From positions 437,501 to 501,500 of the forward strand of contig NC_090156.1 in the NCBI RefSeq assembly GCF_017916325.1: a DNA stretch of 64,000 bases. Direction: 5' to 3'. The stretch comes from Leishmania martiniquensis (lineage: Eukaryota; Euglenozoa; Kinetoplastea; Trypanosomatida; Trypanosomatidae). A program made the position numbers and the translations under genes. Under the pieces are notes generated by a model that had not been told where the DNA came from, ran no database searches, and saw nothing but the letters and a program-made list of their open reading frames with translations. Below, one piece after another: positions 40,007-50,713 of this stretch (position 1 is the first letter of the stretch; the number at the start of each line of letters is the position of its first letter).

Positions 40007-41905
40007 GCTTGCGTAGGTATAACTTAATGAGAGTGCGTACAGGTTCAGGTGCGCTCCCCCGTTTTGTTTCCTCTTTCTTTCCCTCTCGAGAGATGCGACA
40101 GGGACTCGTCTGAGGCAACTGTGTGTGTGTGTGTGTGTGTTGGTGGGGGCAGGCAGGCACGGTGGTGGTGGTGGTGGGGAGGGAGGGAGGAGAATGAGCT
40201 TGGATATGTGCCGGTATCCATACCAGCAGGGCACTCCCTGGAGAGGAAATGAGCGCAAAAGAGAAAAGGGGAGCGCTCCAACGAAAATTTCGCAGATTCA
40301 CCGGGAGGGCGTTCGGCACACTTACTGTGCGTGCACGAATATGTGATGTGTTCGGAAGAGGACAAGTTTGTGCGTGTGCGTGTTTGGGGAAGGAGGGAGG
40401 GAGGCGAAGCGAGGTGCAGGGCGGGGGATGGTGGTTGAGAGCACTAACGAATCGCAGCATGACTGTGTGCGAGGAGAAGGGCAAAGATGGGGCGAGCTCA
40501 AGAAAAAAAAACGCAGCAACCTCGCATCACCTTCGGGATCGCTTGATGGCGCGACATAATGGCGCCTGACGCGTCACAGTTTAGAGCAGCCGCACGTATG
40601 GGGTCCGTGCAGGGCTGCGGACGACCGACGGCATCGCCAACAAAGGGGAAAAGGGGTGGGGCTGAGCCCAACGCAGAGGTGACAAGCAGCGAGAGAGAGA
40701 GCAACACACCCTCTAGTTTGCTGGTCCTCCTGACGGCGACGATCACCGTACCCTTCCGCTTCTCCCGTCGCCTTCTCGCCTGCAGAGCACACACCCGCTA
40801 AACGCGCCCTCCAGTGCCACTTGGCATATAAGCGAGGCACCGCCGCCTGCGATGGCTGTCGCATTGGTGGGTAGAGAGGGGGCGAGCTGCACACGTGCCC
40901 CTTGGCGCATAGCGGTACGAGACAGAGGGAGTTTTCCGCCACTGCTGCAGAAGAGAAGGTGAACCGTGCCGGAAGCAATCTTAGATGGTGCGCTGCCTTT
41001 GCCCGAGAGGCGGAGATGCAGCAGTGCAAATAGAAAACGGTGGACCACAAGAGAGAGAAAGAGACCCGCACAAGACGATGCGTGTACGTGCCTGTGTGTG
41101 TGTGTGTGGAGGAAAGGGTTTCAGAAGGGTATGTGCCGCTGTGGCAGTAGGAGCGCGTCTGTATGGTGTTCCTGTGTGACTTACACTCATGCGGGAACAC
41201 GGAATGGAAGAGAGGGGGCAGACAGAGGAAAGGCCCAGCGCAGGAGAGATGAGGGGTAGGTGCTAAAGCCATAGGGGTGCGGCATCAGCAGCCCCCCCGC
41301 CCTCCCCGGGTGATGCAGCTGCGTTGGCATCCCGTAAGCGTTCCCGATGCTTCGTTTTTTCCCTCTGCCTTCTATGGAGTGTGGTGGCCCGAAGCCACCC
41401 CACCTGGGGAGCGCCGCGCAGGCTCGTACGCTTCCTCGATTCGGCCAGCACGCCAATGCACGCGCGTCACTCATCGAGAAAGGGCGATGCGCCACACCTT
41501 TGGGGATGCGCACGAGCCGCACACGCACATGTGCGCATGCGAAACATCGATACAGTTCTTTTGAGGCCATTTTTATCCACGCGCACCGCACACCTTTTAA
41601 ACGTCCTTCAAAGCATATATATATATATATCTTCTCGCTTGGCTACTGAGTCAACGACGCGCGCAAATGGCGAACGGGAAAGCGACCACACGAGGAGGCG
41701 CTGCTGCTGGTGGTGGTGGTGGCGAAGAGGGGGAGGGCAGCGAGGAGATCAGGCAGCTCACCAAAAACACACACGCGCACGAACGCATTGGCCTCTACCC
41801 CCCCTCCTTACCCCGGTGGGTGGGCCATCGCCGATTCTTTTTTTTTCTTCTTCCGTTGCGAACTCAGGCCTGCAAGAGAGCGGCCGTGGCGGCCTCCCTC
41901 TCTCC
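40007..41905. other. Intergenic spacer
   Basis: This holds splice signals of the PSA-like gene (left) and the presumed 3'UTR of the L1-domain gene (right). It has a (TG)n run at 40122-40141 and an (AT)8 run at 41615-41630. No gene seen. Confidence 0.65.
40119..40195 (-). promoter_or_regulatory. Candidate trans-splice acceptor of the PSA-like gene
   Basis: A sense-strand pyrimidine tract at about 40158-40195 is followed by CA repeats and a first AG at 40119-40120. Confidence 0.5.
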
Positions 41906-42685
41906 TCACTTGGAAATGTGCACCTCCATGAAGCGTATACGCTCTGTCCGGTTCGATATCAGCGCAAACTCTCGGATGTACCGCCACACTGTCGGAAGCT
42001 CTCGCTTGAGTGCAACGACAAATGTCTTCGCGTTCTCGCACACTGCACCCGCCGTCATGCCGCCGTGGCCGACGCGAAACAGCAGGTGACCCTGCCTATG
42101 TGACTCCACCAGCCCCGCTGTGGAGCCTTGCGAGAGGCGGAAACTGAGCGTCTCGCGCTCGTCAAGGCCATCTAGCGGCGTGATCGTTTTACGTGGGCAG
42201 AGCGCCAGTACGTTCGGCGCCTCCCTGGAAGCTGTCGCCGATGAGGAGACGCTCGCTTTCACTGCCTCCGTGATGGCGTGCGGCAGCTTTGACTCGATGC
42301 GGGCATCCACCACAAAATGACTGAACGTGGCCGAGACGCGGAGTGCCCTCTTCGCTGCCTCCGTGTCGCAGCGCTTGCAGATGGCTTCGGCCGTCACCAC
42401 CGCGTCGTAGTAGCCGTGCCGCTTGTTGATCTTCCCGCAGTCGTGCGAGATGACCTTTGGAACAATAAGACACGTCGTCCGCCCGTTGGCGGCGTACACG
42501 CGATTCGGCAGGTGGAAGCGGTGGCCATGCACGAGCTGCGGGCACTGCGCGATGATAACAGATGGTAGGATGAACTCAAGGTAGATGCCTTCCTGGTCTG
42601 CGCCGCCAATCTCTTCCTCCGCGCAGACGCGCTGCAGCTTATACAGCACCGCCTTGGTGACAATTAGGCGCTTATCTTGCGGCAT
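41906..42685 (-). CDS. Ribosomal L1-domain protein, RSL1D1/Utp30-like
   Basis: This encodes 259 residues from the ATG at 42683-42685 (MPQDKRLIV). The frame is open upstream, but the first AG after the polypyrimidine tract (42753-42754) lies inside that extension, so the internal Met is preferred. Seen: TKAVLYKLQRV near the N-terminus, IYLEFILPSVI and HRFHLPNRVY, then CLIVPK; near the C-terminus LLFRVGHGGMTAGAVCENAK, LKRELPTVWRYIREFAL and RIRFMEVHI. This order matches eukaryotic nucleolar L1-domain proteins (human RSL1D1, yeast Utp30/Cic1), which act in ribosome assembly, more closely than organellar or cytosolic L1. It lacks the long basic C-terminal extension of RSL1D1, so it is close to a bare L1 fold. 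No mitochondrial presequence is seen. Confidence 0.8.
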   Translation of the reverse strand: MPQDKRLIVTKAVLYKLQRVCAEEEIGGADQEGIYLEFILPSVIIAQCPQLVHGHRFHLPNRVYAANGRTTCLIVPKVISHDCGKINKRHGYYDAVVTAEAICKRCDTEAAKRALRVSATFSHFVVDARIESKLPHAITEAVKASVSSSATASREAPNVLALCPRKTITPLDGLDERETLSFRLSQGSTAGLVESHRQGHLLFRVGHGGMTAGAVCENAKTFVVALKRELPTVWRYIREFALISNRTERIRFMEVHISK

Positions 42686-43629
42686 GGCACAGCGCACCAG
42701 CAAGAGGCAAGAGACGATGAAGCAGGAGGTCGTGTCTGTGTCTGTGTGCGCGCTTATGGTGGCGGTGGTGGTGGTGGTGGCGGTGGCGGAGAGGAGTCGC
42801 ACAAAGCGCACGAGCGGAAACTCACAGAAGCGTCCAGAGACACACTTCCAATGACGAGGGACGTCAACACCTGCGTTACAGAATCAAGCACATGATGGGC
42901 AGCAAACCAAAAGGGACGCGTGCAAGTGTAGCGAGCGCACAGGGAGGAGGTGGGGCCGGGTAGACAGAGGGGCGCGTTGATATCAGGGAAAAAGAGAGGG
43001 GAGGGGGGGAGTGGCGGCTGAGCGCGACGGAGGAACGAGGCTCACACCTACGCGCCAGCCGCCGCACGAGGACCATAGATAGACTTATCGCGCAGAGTCA
43101 TACCATGCAGCGCACATGATGCGAACGTCGGCGTACGCCACCGCCTATCCATGTCTCCTCCCTCCCATTAGCACTAAAGGTAGCTGCATTGCCGGAGAGC
43201 AGGCACACATGGTCTCATGGCAAGGCGCATCTTCCGAAGCCGTTATGTGTTATGCTCCCCCTTTTTTGTATGCGTGGGCCTGTGCGTCTCTGCGTCTTCA
43301 CTTTTCTGCCGTGCGTGGATGCGACTACGCTCATGCACGCCTGCCTGCGCTCCCGGAGGGCGCTGCGCTTTCCAGCTGACTCCGAAGCCATCAGCAGCGC
43401 GAGCGTCCCACGCAGGTTCAGCATGTGGGTCGCTCTTTCGCTCTATCGTGGTGCTTCCATGAACGCGTTCATGCACTCTCCGGTGCACCCCTCATGACCG
43501 CTACAGGGACGAGGGGTGTGTGGTGCGGTCCTACCTCTCGCTTCGACTTCTTCCTCCCCTCTCCCCCACACCCACCACCAGCACACACACACACAGTCAT
43601 GCGCACCCCGCGGTTCGCTGTAGTAGAGA
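42686..43629. other. Intergenic spacer
   Basis: This contains splice signals of the L1-domain gene on the left and the 3'UTR of the PIF1 gene on the right. No further feature seen. Confidence 0.65.
42753..42800 (-). promoter_or_regulatory. Candidate trans-splice acceptor of the L1-domain gene
   Basis: A sense strand rich in CCACC/CCGCC repeats and CT (42756-42800) is followed by AG at 42753-42754. The leader would be about 67 nt. Confidence 0.4.
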
Positions 43630-45984
43630 CTACGCCTCTTCCGCTCGGGGACGCTTCAAAGAGACATTCGCACTGCTGCCGCTGCCGCCCTCCACTTTCG
43701 CCGGACTGAGAGGAGCACTGTCGCCTGAGGCGCCGTCGGAGCCTAACGACCCCTTCGCGGAGGCGGCATCGCTTTGCAGCAACACCGCAGGCTCGACAGC
43801 CGGAGACCCGCAAGCCCTCTTCGCGACAGTCTGTGAGGACTGCGCCAACATCGTCGTGCCCAGGCCATAGAATTCGCGCCCCTCCGCCGAAACTCGCGCC
43901 GCCACGACGCCCAGGTCCAGAGCCGTAAGACTCAAGTCCACTGCTTTGCGCACTCGCGATAGCGCCACGTACGCTTGCCCTGCCTCGAAGAAGGACTTGT
44001 CCAGTGCGAGGCGGATCATGGGCAGTGTCATGCCCTGCACTCGGTGCACAGTCAGCGCCCAGGCCAGCTGCAGCGGCACTTGGCGCCTAGACAAGCTGAG
44101 GCGACCGTCTCGTCCGTACACCTCCATTGTGATCTCAGGCACGATGGACTCGAGGCCGGTGGAGAAGCGGACTAGCGGCAACGCAGGGCCGTGCGCCTGT
44201 GCGATGAACCCCACAACAACACCGAGATTTCCGTTAGCCAGACTGGGCTCGTTTGGTAGGGATGCGAGGAGCACCACCTGCGCCCCCACCTTCAACGTAA
44301 GTACAGGTGGCAAAGACACCTCGTCGTCGATGTTGGCGCCAGGGACGGCGGCGTAGTCCTCGGAAGCGTAGCGATGAAACTGCATCGACTCCAATTGCTG
44401 CAGCCGCTGTGCGTTGTAGCGATCCACGTCTTTTCGTCGCGCGAGCAACGTTGTGGCCTCCACGCCGAAGCGCTCTTCCAGTTCCCGCCCCAAACACGCC
44501 TCGAGCACCTCCTGCACCAGTGGCGTGCATTCGCCTCGCCGCACCGCCGCGCAGCACTCAGCAAAGCGCGGATCCTCAGCGTGGCGGTAATCCTTCGTGA
44601 AGAGGAGTGTCTGAAAGTTACAGGAGCGCCACGCACTCGCCATGAAGGCAGGCTGTACCTCCTCCCCAGCGCCACGCGACACCGGCGGCAGCTGTAGAAA
44701 GTCACCGACCACCAGCAGCTGAATGCCGCCGAACGGCAGTGCCGCGTTGTTTGTGGGGTGCCGCCGTTGTGACGAGGAGGCGGGGGGCGGCATCGAGGCT
44801 CGTAGCGCGCGCGCGATGCGGTCAAGCAAGGCGAATGTGCGGGAGGAAAGCATGCTGATTTCATCAATGACAAGAACCTCGCACTGCTGCCACGCCCGCA
44901 CGATGTCTGGCCTGCTCTGCACGCGCTGCAGGATAACGTCTGGGTCGCCCTCGCTGCGGCCGATGCCAGAGAAGGAGTGCACTGTTTTGCCGCCAATGAG
45001 ACGAGCGGCGATGCCTGTCGCGGCTGTCACCGCGACTCGTGCGGTGTCCACCGCATATTCCTCTTTCCCTTCTTCAGCCCCCGGATGTGCCCCGCTCTTC
45101 AAACCTTGGCGCTGCCGCGTTCGAGGTAGGACGTGCTGCAGTACATGCAATAGCCATTCCGTCTTGCCTGTCCCGGCAGCACCGCTCACAAAGACGTTGT
45201 GGCCGGCGCGCACTAGCTGCATCGCGCGCTGCTGCTCACGTGTCCAACTCCACCGCGGCTGCAGGGCCGCAGGACCGGAGGCGACAGGCTCGCTGCTCTT
45301 GCTGCTGCCAGCAACCATCGTGCTCCTCTGGGGCGCTGAAGACTGCGACGCGGCCACTGGGGGAGATGGCACCAGCAAAGCTGCAGCTAGTGTGCGCTCC
45401 TGCACGGCCCTGACAGCGGCTTGGTCGCCGTCGCCACGGGTCTCGTTCATTGCCTCACCATAATCGTCGTCGTCATCGTCGTCTTCCGCGCCGCGGCCCG
45501 TCAGCTGGGCAAGACTGGGGTCCCGCAGCTCTGCACTGCTTCGACCGCCACCATCCCCTTTCCCGCCACGGAGCGGGCCACTGCGGCCTTTGCTCGCCAC
45601 GTTGCGCTCCATATCCTTCCACCGCGCCTTGTCTTGCAGCACACCAGCCATCATGCGCAGCTCGTCCAAGTCGTCTGTCGTGTCGATGAACACACTACAC
45701 TGACGCTTCTCATGAGGCACCATCACCGTTAAGTGTCCTTGTGCCACGCGCGTAGATACCACTCGCTGGAGCCGCCCCAGTTGGAAAAATGTACCCTCAT
45801 GTCTCCGGTGCCGGCTGGAGCGGACGACAAGGCACGGCCCCAGCCCGCTTTGGCGCGAGAGGAAGCACTCGGTTCCGCCCCATTGACCAATCCGCTCGCC
45901 GTCCTCGGCAAATACGGTGATTCGGCCCTGAACGGCGCTCATCGTCATCTTGGGCTTTGGCACGCGTACCCGAACCGCCGCCAT
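43630..45984 (-). CDS. PIF1-like: PIF1-family DNA helicase
   Basis: This encodes 784 residues if the ATG at 45984 is used. Motifs of 5'-3' superfamily 1B PIF1 helicases are visible: Walker A VSGAAGTGKT (about 264-275), TGIAARLIGGKTVHSFSGIG, Walker B VLVIDEISML (about 371), FGGIQLLVVGDFLQLPPV (about 428), and the C-terminal QLAWALTVHRVQGMTLP and AYVALSRVRKAVDL. Ahead of the helicase, residues about 18-125 (GRITVFAEDGERI through DDLDELRMMAGVL) resemble the N-terminal domain of animal PIF1. The C-terminus carries KRPR, a possible nuclear signal, and there is no clear mitochondrial presequence. In T. brucei the family has eight members, mostly mitochondrial, with PIF6 nuclear; this could be that one. 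Expected role: unwinding DNA or G-quadruplexes during replication and repair. Met13 or Met15 may be the true start. Confidence 0.93.
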   Translation of the reverse strand: MAAVRVRVPKPKMTMSAVQGRITVFAEDGERIGQWGGTECFLSRQSGLGPCLVVRSSRHRRHEGTFFQLGRLQRVVSTRVAQGHLTVMVPHEKRQCSVFIDTTDDLDELRMMAGVLQDKARWKDMERNVASKGRSGPLRGGKGDGGGRSSAELRDPSLAQLTGRGAEDDDDDDDYGEAMNETRGDGDQAAVRAVQERTLAAALLVPSPPVAASQSSAPQRSTMVAGSSKSSEPVASGPAALQPRWSWTREQQRAMQLVRAGHNVFVSGAAGTGKTEWLLHVLQHVLPRTRQRQGLKSGAHPGAEEGKEEYAVDTARVAVTAATGIAARLIGGKTVHSFSGIGRSEGDPDVILQRVQSRPDIVRAWQQCEVLVIDEISMLSSRTFALLDRIARALRASMPPPASSSQRRHPTNNAALPFGGIQLLVVGDFLQLPPVSRGAGEEVQPAFMASAWRSCNFQTLLFTKDYRHAEDPRFAECCAAVRRGECTPLVQEVLEACLGRELEERFGVEATTLLARRKDVDRYNAQRLQQLESMQFHRYASEDYAAVPGANIDDEVSLPPVLTLKVGAQVVLLASLPNEPSLANGNLGVVVGFIAQAHGPALPLVRFSTGLESIVPEITMEVYGRDGRLSLSRRQVPLQLAWALTVHRVQGMTLPMIRLALDKSFFEAGQAYVALSRVRKAVDLSLTALDLGVVAARVSAEGREFYGLGTTMLAQSSQTVAKRACGSPAVEPAVLLQSDAASAKGSLGSDGASGDSAPLSPAKVEGGSGSSANVSLKRPRAEEA

Positions 45985-47915
45985 GCTGGTGAGAGGGGGG
46001 AGGGGAGGGGGCTGCGCTCTTGATGTGATGGGCTACTGACCGGTGAAGGGGACGAGAAAGCGATAAGACGTGTGAGTGAGAGCCGTGGGTGGTGCTAAGC
46101 AGGCACTGATGTGACGTTGGCGCGTGCGCGGCGGCCGCGGCGACGAGGGACCTCCGACGGGATAAAATTGGCTCTTCTATGAATGTCTCTTTCTATGTGG
46201 ATGCTCATCTGTGGGGGTGCTTACGAGGCGAAAGCCGCATGCGTGGCACGCCTCTCTTGGTGAACGAGTGGGGGCGCTCAGGCGAAGAGAGGCAGCGAGA
46301 AGGTGGAACGCAGTGCGAAAGAGCAGAAGAAAGGAGAGACGGGCTTTTACGCATGGGCGCGTAGACGCACAGAGGGGCAGAGATAACCCCCTCCAGTTTT
46401 CACGACCCTCCAGCGAGCTGCGAATATTCCTTCACCCCACAGTGGTGCGCGCGCGACCCTTCTCTACTTGCCGAGCATGCGCGCGCACGCCATGCGCTCT
46501 TGTGTCTCGCGCTGCCGTCGTCTCACTTACCGTTTCACTCGTGTGGGACACACGGAGGCCAGCGCCCATACGCGCATGTGTAACAGCGGAAGAGGGCTCA
46601 GAGCGGACTACGCGGTAAGACAGGGGCTGAGGGGGCGGGCGCAGCCGCGACAGAGAGCGACGTACGAAGCGTGACGAAAGCTGGTCCGCCGTACCATGCG
46701 CAGCCGGATGCGGGGGATAATGCAAGAATCGTTCGAACGGACGGAGAGTTAGCAGACAGGCGGTGTAGGAGTGGTAAGGAAATGGAAGGAGCCGCAGAGC
46801 GAGAGAAGGTGCGATCGAGGAAAAGATGGAGAAGGGGGTCGGGGGTGGGCAGCCAGTGCAGGAAGACACACAAGGCGCGCGCACCGAGACACGCAGATAC
46901 GCGCACACACACAAAAGCTGCAGCGCAAGACGTGAATAGGTCACATGTGGAAGCCATGCCGAAGAGACGACGCAGTTCAGGAGGGTTGCAAAGGGGGTGC
47001 CCTGTGGTGTCTGTGTGTGTGCGAGATGGAGATGGAGAGAGCGTTGCCCGTCTTTTCGAGCGCTGGGACGCGTCAAGACATGCGTGTGTGAAAGGAATGC
47101 GCCCCCCCCCCCAAAAATGGCGTTCCTCTGGCCGCCGCTGTCGGGCGGAGTTCCTCTCCATCGCCTTCTCCTCGGGCGGCATGACTGACCGCTGCGCTGT
47201 TCCAAGTGATGTACAAAAGAGCGGAGGGGAGAGGGCGAAGGACACCGTGTGGGAAGGGGGAGGGGGTGAGCTGAAGCTTTTACTCTTGTGGGCACTTTCG
47301 GGGTACGCGTGTGCGTGTGTGTGTGTGCGCGCAATGCAGAAAGGGAGCGCGGGCGGGAGGTGAGGGAGTGACTCAGCGCTGCGCGAAGCGATTGCGGTGG
47401 GGCCATTCTGTGTGGGGTACGGCATGGAATCTGAGCCGAGTAAGGCGGTTGCGACAGCGCGGACCTGCGTGAGGGTAACTGTACGGCTGATCACGTCAAA
47501 CACAGAGGAGAGCGTAGAAGACGGGTGGAAGCGGGGTGAGCACCACGCCTATGATGCCATGCGTACTAACCACTACCCCCCTTCCTTCAGCTCTGCACTC
47601 TGTGACCGCGTCGTTCGTGCTTGGACGTATCGTCATGATTTTCACGCACGAGACGCCGGATTCGATGTCCCATCACCTCTGAAGCAAAAAATGACCAATT
47701 GGGGGGACTTACAACGGATACGAGACGAAAGAGGCCGCGTGACGCAGCGATGCGCAGCAACTGCTAAGCCGGCACAGGATACGTCCGTGTTTGGGGGGAA
47801 GAGGGGGAGGAGGAGAACCGCTGTACGAGGAAAGGGTGAAGGGTGGGGGCGGGATCAGTCAGCTCGCCTTCTCCCTCCCCCCTCGTACCCCCTTTCTTGC
47901 GGTTGTTGCCGGCGC
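45985..47915. other. Intergenic spacer
   Basis: This is the upstream region of PIF1 and the presumed 3'UTR of the small mitochondrial-like gene. It includes a run of twelve C at about 47102-47113 and GT repeats. A 324-codon minus-strand frame at 46432-47406 is Pro/Ser/His repeat sequence and not a gene. Confidence 0.65.
45986..46010 (-). promoter_or_regulatory. Polypyrimidine tract abutting the PIF1 start codon
   Basis: The sense strand reads a long C/T tract (46010-45990), and its first AG (45986-45987) is one base before the annotated ATG. The next AG lies directly before Met13, at about 45948. Confidence 0.5.
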
Positions 47916-48773
47916 TCATGGGGGCGTCTTTTCGAAGACGCTCGTCGCGGCCTCGCGTTCGCTGCGCTCCACCGCCGTTGCCATGCCCGGCACGGCCGAC
48001 GGCTCCGCCGAAACATGCTCGCTGTGGTAGCCGATGTTTTGCCGCACGTACTGACGCGCACCAGCTTCGATAGCCGCTAAGTCCACTTCCTCCGCCGTCA
48101 GCCCGATGGTGAGCAGGCGCCGTAGCTCCACTTCTAGATTGTCGTGGGCGGCTCGCAGCGCCATGCCTGTATAGCGAAGGCTTGATGCGGTGAGGTGAGC
48201 CGCGCGGTCTGTCTCTGAGAGTCGTGCGAGCACACCCTCGTAGAGCCCCGCGTTGGTCTCCTCCGCCTTCGCCAGCTGCAGCCGCGTTTCAAGCAGCTCG
48301 CGCCGAAGAGAGACGAGCTGCTCGCTCACGGCTGCACTAGTCGATGCATAGGAACGGCGCGGCCGTTCTGCGTCGACTGCAGCTGCGGACGGAGAGGGTT
48401 GCGGCACTGGCAGCGGGGCGGCTGCACTCTTGTCCGGGGGCGGAGATGCTGTCGTACCGGCCCTGGAGAGGAACGCGACGGCTTGTGGTGCCGTACCTTC
48501 AATGCTGGAGGTGGTGGCGGGAACGGGCCGATTCGAGCGGGACGTGTAGAGCGACGAATTCGATGAGGTGGCCGTGCCGGACTTCTCTTGTGTTGCCCTC
48601 GGTGCACGCTTCTTTGTCTTGAGCAGGCGTGCTGTTGTGGGTTTCGCAAGAAGCGCTCGCCGCTGCTCGTAATGAGCGGCAAAGACGCAGGAGGACGTAA
48701 CGCGAGCAGACACCTCTGGCGGGAAGTGGCATGCGCTCGCTACGTGGAGGGTCCGCAGCGTTGAGGCGCGCAT
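47916..48773 (-). CDS. Small protein, probably mitochondrial, function unknown
   Basis: This encodes 285 residues from the ATG at 48771-48773. An acceptor AG at 48785-48786 leaves an 11-nt leader and removes upstream in-frame codons. The first 60 residues (MRASTLRTLHVASACHF and later ARLLKTKKRAPRA) are rich in Arg, Ala and Ser with almost no acids, like a mitochondrial presequence. A low-complexity region follows. A helical segment (about 145-240) contains SEQLVSLRRELLETRLQLAK and AALRAAHDNLEVELRRLLTI-like coils, ending with LTAEEVDLAAIEAGARQYV. I do not recognise the family. A mitochondrial or kinetoplast scaffold role is only a guess from the presequence. Confidence 0.72.
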   Translation of the reverse strand: MRASTLRTLHVASACHFPPEVSARVTSSCVFAAHYEQRRALLAKPTTARLLKTKKRAPRATQEKSGTATSSNSSLYTSRSNRPVPATTSSIEGTAPQAVAFLSRAGTTASPPPDKSAAAPLPVPQPSPSAAAVDAERPRRSYASTSAAVSEQLVSLRRELLETRLQLAKAEETNAGLYEGVLARLSETDRAAHLTASSLRYTGMALRAAHDNLEVELRRLLTIGLTAEEVDLAAIEAGARQYVRQNIGYHSEHVSAEPSAVPGMATAVERSEREAATSVFEKTPP

Positions 48774-50713
48774 GGCTGGCACAGCTGACAAGCGGCATGT
48801 ATAGAAAAACCGGAGGGGGAGAGGAATGCTGCGAAGCAAGGGGGGCCGGGGCAGATGAGGCGTTGCCGTGGAGCAGCTCAGCTGCTCCGTTCCAGGAGGT
48901 TGTGGCGAGTTTTTCTTCTTGTTCGGCGGCGCGTGGAGGTGGGGAGAGGGGGAGGAGGAGGGGCAGTGGACTCGCCGTCGCAGAATCATAGAGCGGGAAG
49001 GGTGCAGCATGTACTTGTGTCTTGCGACGCCGGCGCCCGGCAGCACGCGGCACGCTTATGTGCTTGAGCCAACGTGTAGGCAGAGGCATCTGCAAGCTCA
49101 GCCTTCTCGAGCACTTCATCTCGCGTGTGCGCGTACGTGGGCTTGAGGCCTGCGTGGCCCCCCTAAAAGGAAGAAAGTGGCCGAGAGAAAGATCGAGATG
49201 CCGGTGATTGGGTCGCCATACTTTCCCACACTGAAGAACGGGGTGCCGCTCGCATCGCACGGAAAGCGGTCGTATGCAACGAGTCTATACCTGTCCCTCT
49301 GTAGAAAGACACCTGTCCCCCGGGGCCACACACACACACACGGAGCGCTTCAGTCCTTTTTTTTCTTCAGTTTGCTGGCGCTGCTGCTGCCGCTCACGTC
49401 GAAAGAAGGCCTAAGGCACGGCGGAGGCGCTGTCACGCACACAGAGAGAGAGATGCAAAGATGCTCGCCCCCATCACTGAATGTTTGCTAGCACCCCCGA
49501 CATTATGGCAAGAGAAGCACGAATCAAATACGTCTATGCAGTCCCATGCGCGTGCCCCACTCAGTACCTCTTCCCCTCTTTTGTCGCCTCCTCTTCGCGT
49601 CCCTCTCCTTCCCTCGGTCTAAGTGTGTCTGTGTGTGTGTATGCGCAGTGGGGGGACAGTCGTGACACAACCTAAGAGCGAGAGAGGGGGTGGGGGAGGG
49701 CGACTACGCATATAAAAGACGTCCAAAAGCAAAAAAACGAAGAGGAAATCAGAGACCGCTGACACAAGTGTCTCTCTGCACTTACAGCTTGCTCACCCAC
49801 CCTCTCCCTCCCCCTGCGCAAGCACGCACGGCGTGCTTGCCTCTCTCAGCCTCTTTCGCTGCCCCCCGCTTGCGAAGTTGTCGCAGAGATGACCAGGAGT
49901 ACCCGAGCATGGACACAGCTCAAGGCAGAGGAACAATGGTGAACCGAGTATGCTGACGGCTTCCATGGCAACAGCGACCTGGTGGTGGTGTTGGGCAAGA
50001 GGGTCTAGAAAGTGTGTGTGCGTCAGGGGAAGGGGGGACGGCTTCGCAGCGCACAAGAGAGCCTTCCTCTTTCTTCCCTCCAAAAAAGGGCAAAGGGAAG
50101 CACAACGCACAAAAACTGTTTGGGAGGGGCGCAGTGACACATCGTTTACATACGAATATTCTGCACGCCGGTGAAGGTCTATCTTGCGTGATGAGAGCGT
50201 GAGGACCCTGACATGAAGCGACTCGAAGAACGACGTCCACATCCGAGTCAAGTGTTCCCCCACCCTTGTCCATCTCCCGCCCACGACGGCTAACGCCCCG
50301 CTCCGTGTGCCGCACGCTTGCCTTACTTGCATGTGTGCGCAGTGCCATGGCACCAAGACTGTGGTTGCAGGGAGAAAGATCGACGCCCCCTCATGGCACC
50401 GACGGCCAAAGCCAAACATCGCACACGCGCGTCAAGTCCCGCTTCACGGCTGCGATCCTGTTGCCTCCCCCCTCTCCGCTCTACCCACTTCGCCCATCGC
50501 CCCCCCACTCCTCGGGCTACCCCCCATCGCCGCTGCCGCGTCATCGACTGACATGACGTGCGTCAGAACATCAGAGAGTGGAAGAGGTGTAGGCGGAAGT
50601 TGGGAGGGGAGGGGAGACGAGGAGCGGCAGCTGCACGACCACACATCTCAGCTTCCTTCTGGCCGCTACCGATCACGAGCCCGAGTCCTCTTCGATGGAC
50701 GCCCCTCCCCTCG
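48774..50713. other. Intergenic spacer
   Basis: This holds splice signals of the small gene near 48785-48825 and the presumed 3'UTR of thymidine kinase on the right. Microsatellites and purine-rich blocks occur; no gene seen. Confidence 0.65.
48785..48825 (-). promoter_or_regulatory. Trans-splice acceptor of the small mitochondrial-like gene
   Basis: A CT-rich sense strand at about 48801-48825 is followed by AG at 48785-48786. This supports the start at 48773. Confidence 0.5.

Noticed and set aside
46432..47406. 324-codon minus-strand frame
   Set aside because: Pro/Ser/His-rich low-complexity translation spanning presumed UTR; no family features.
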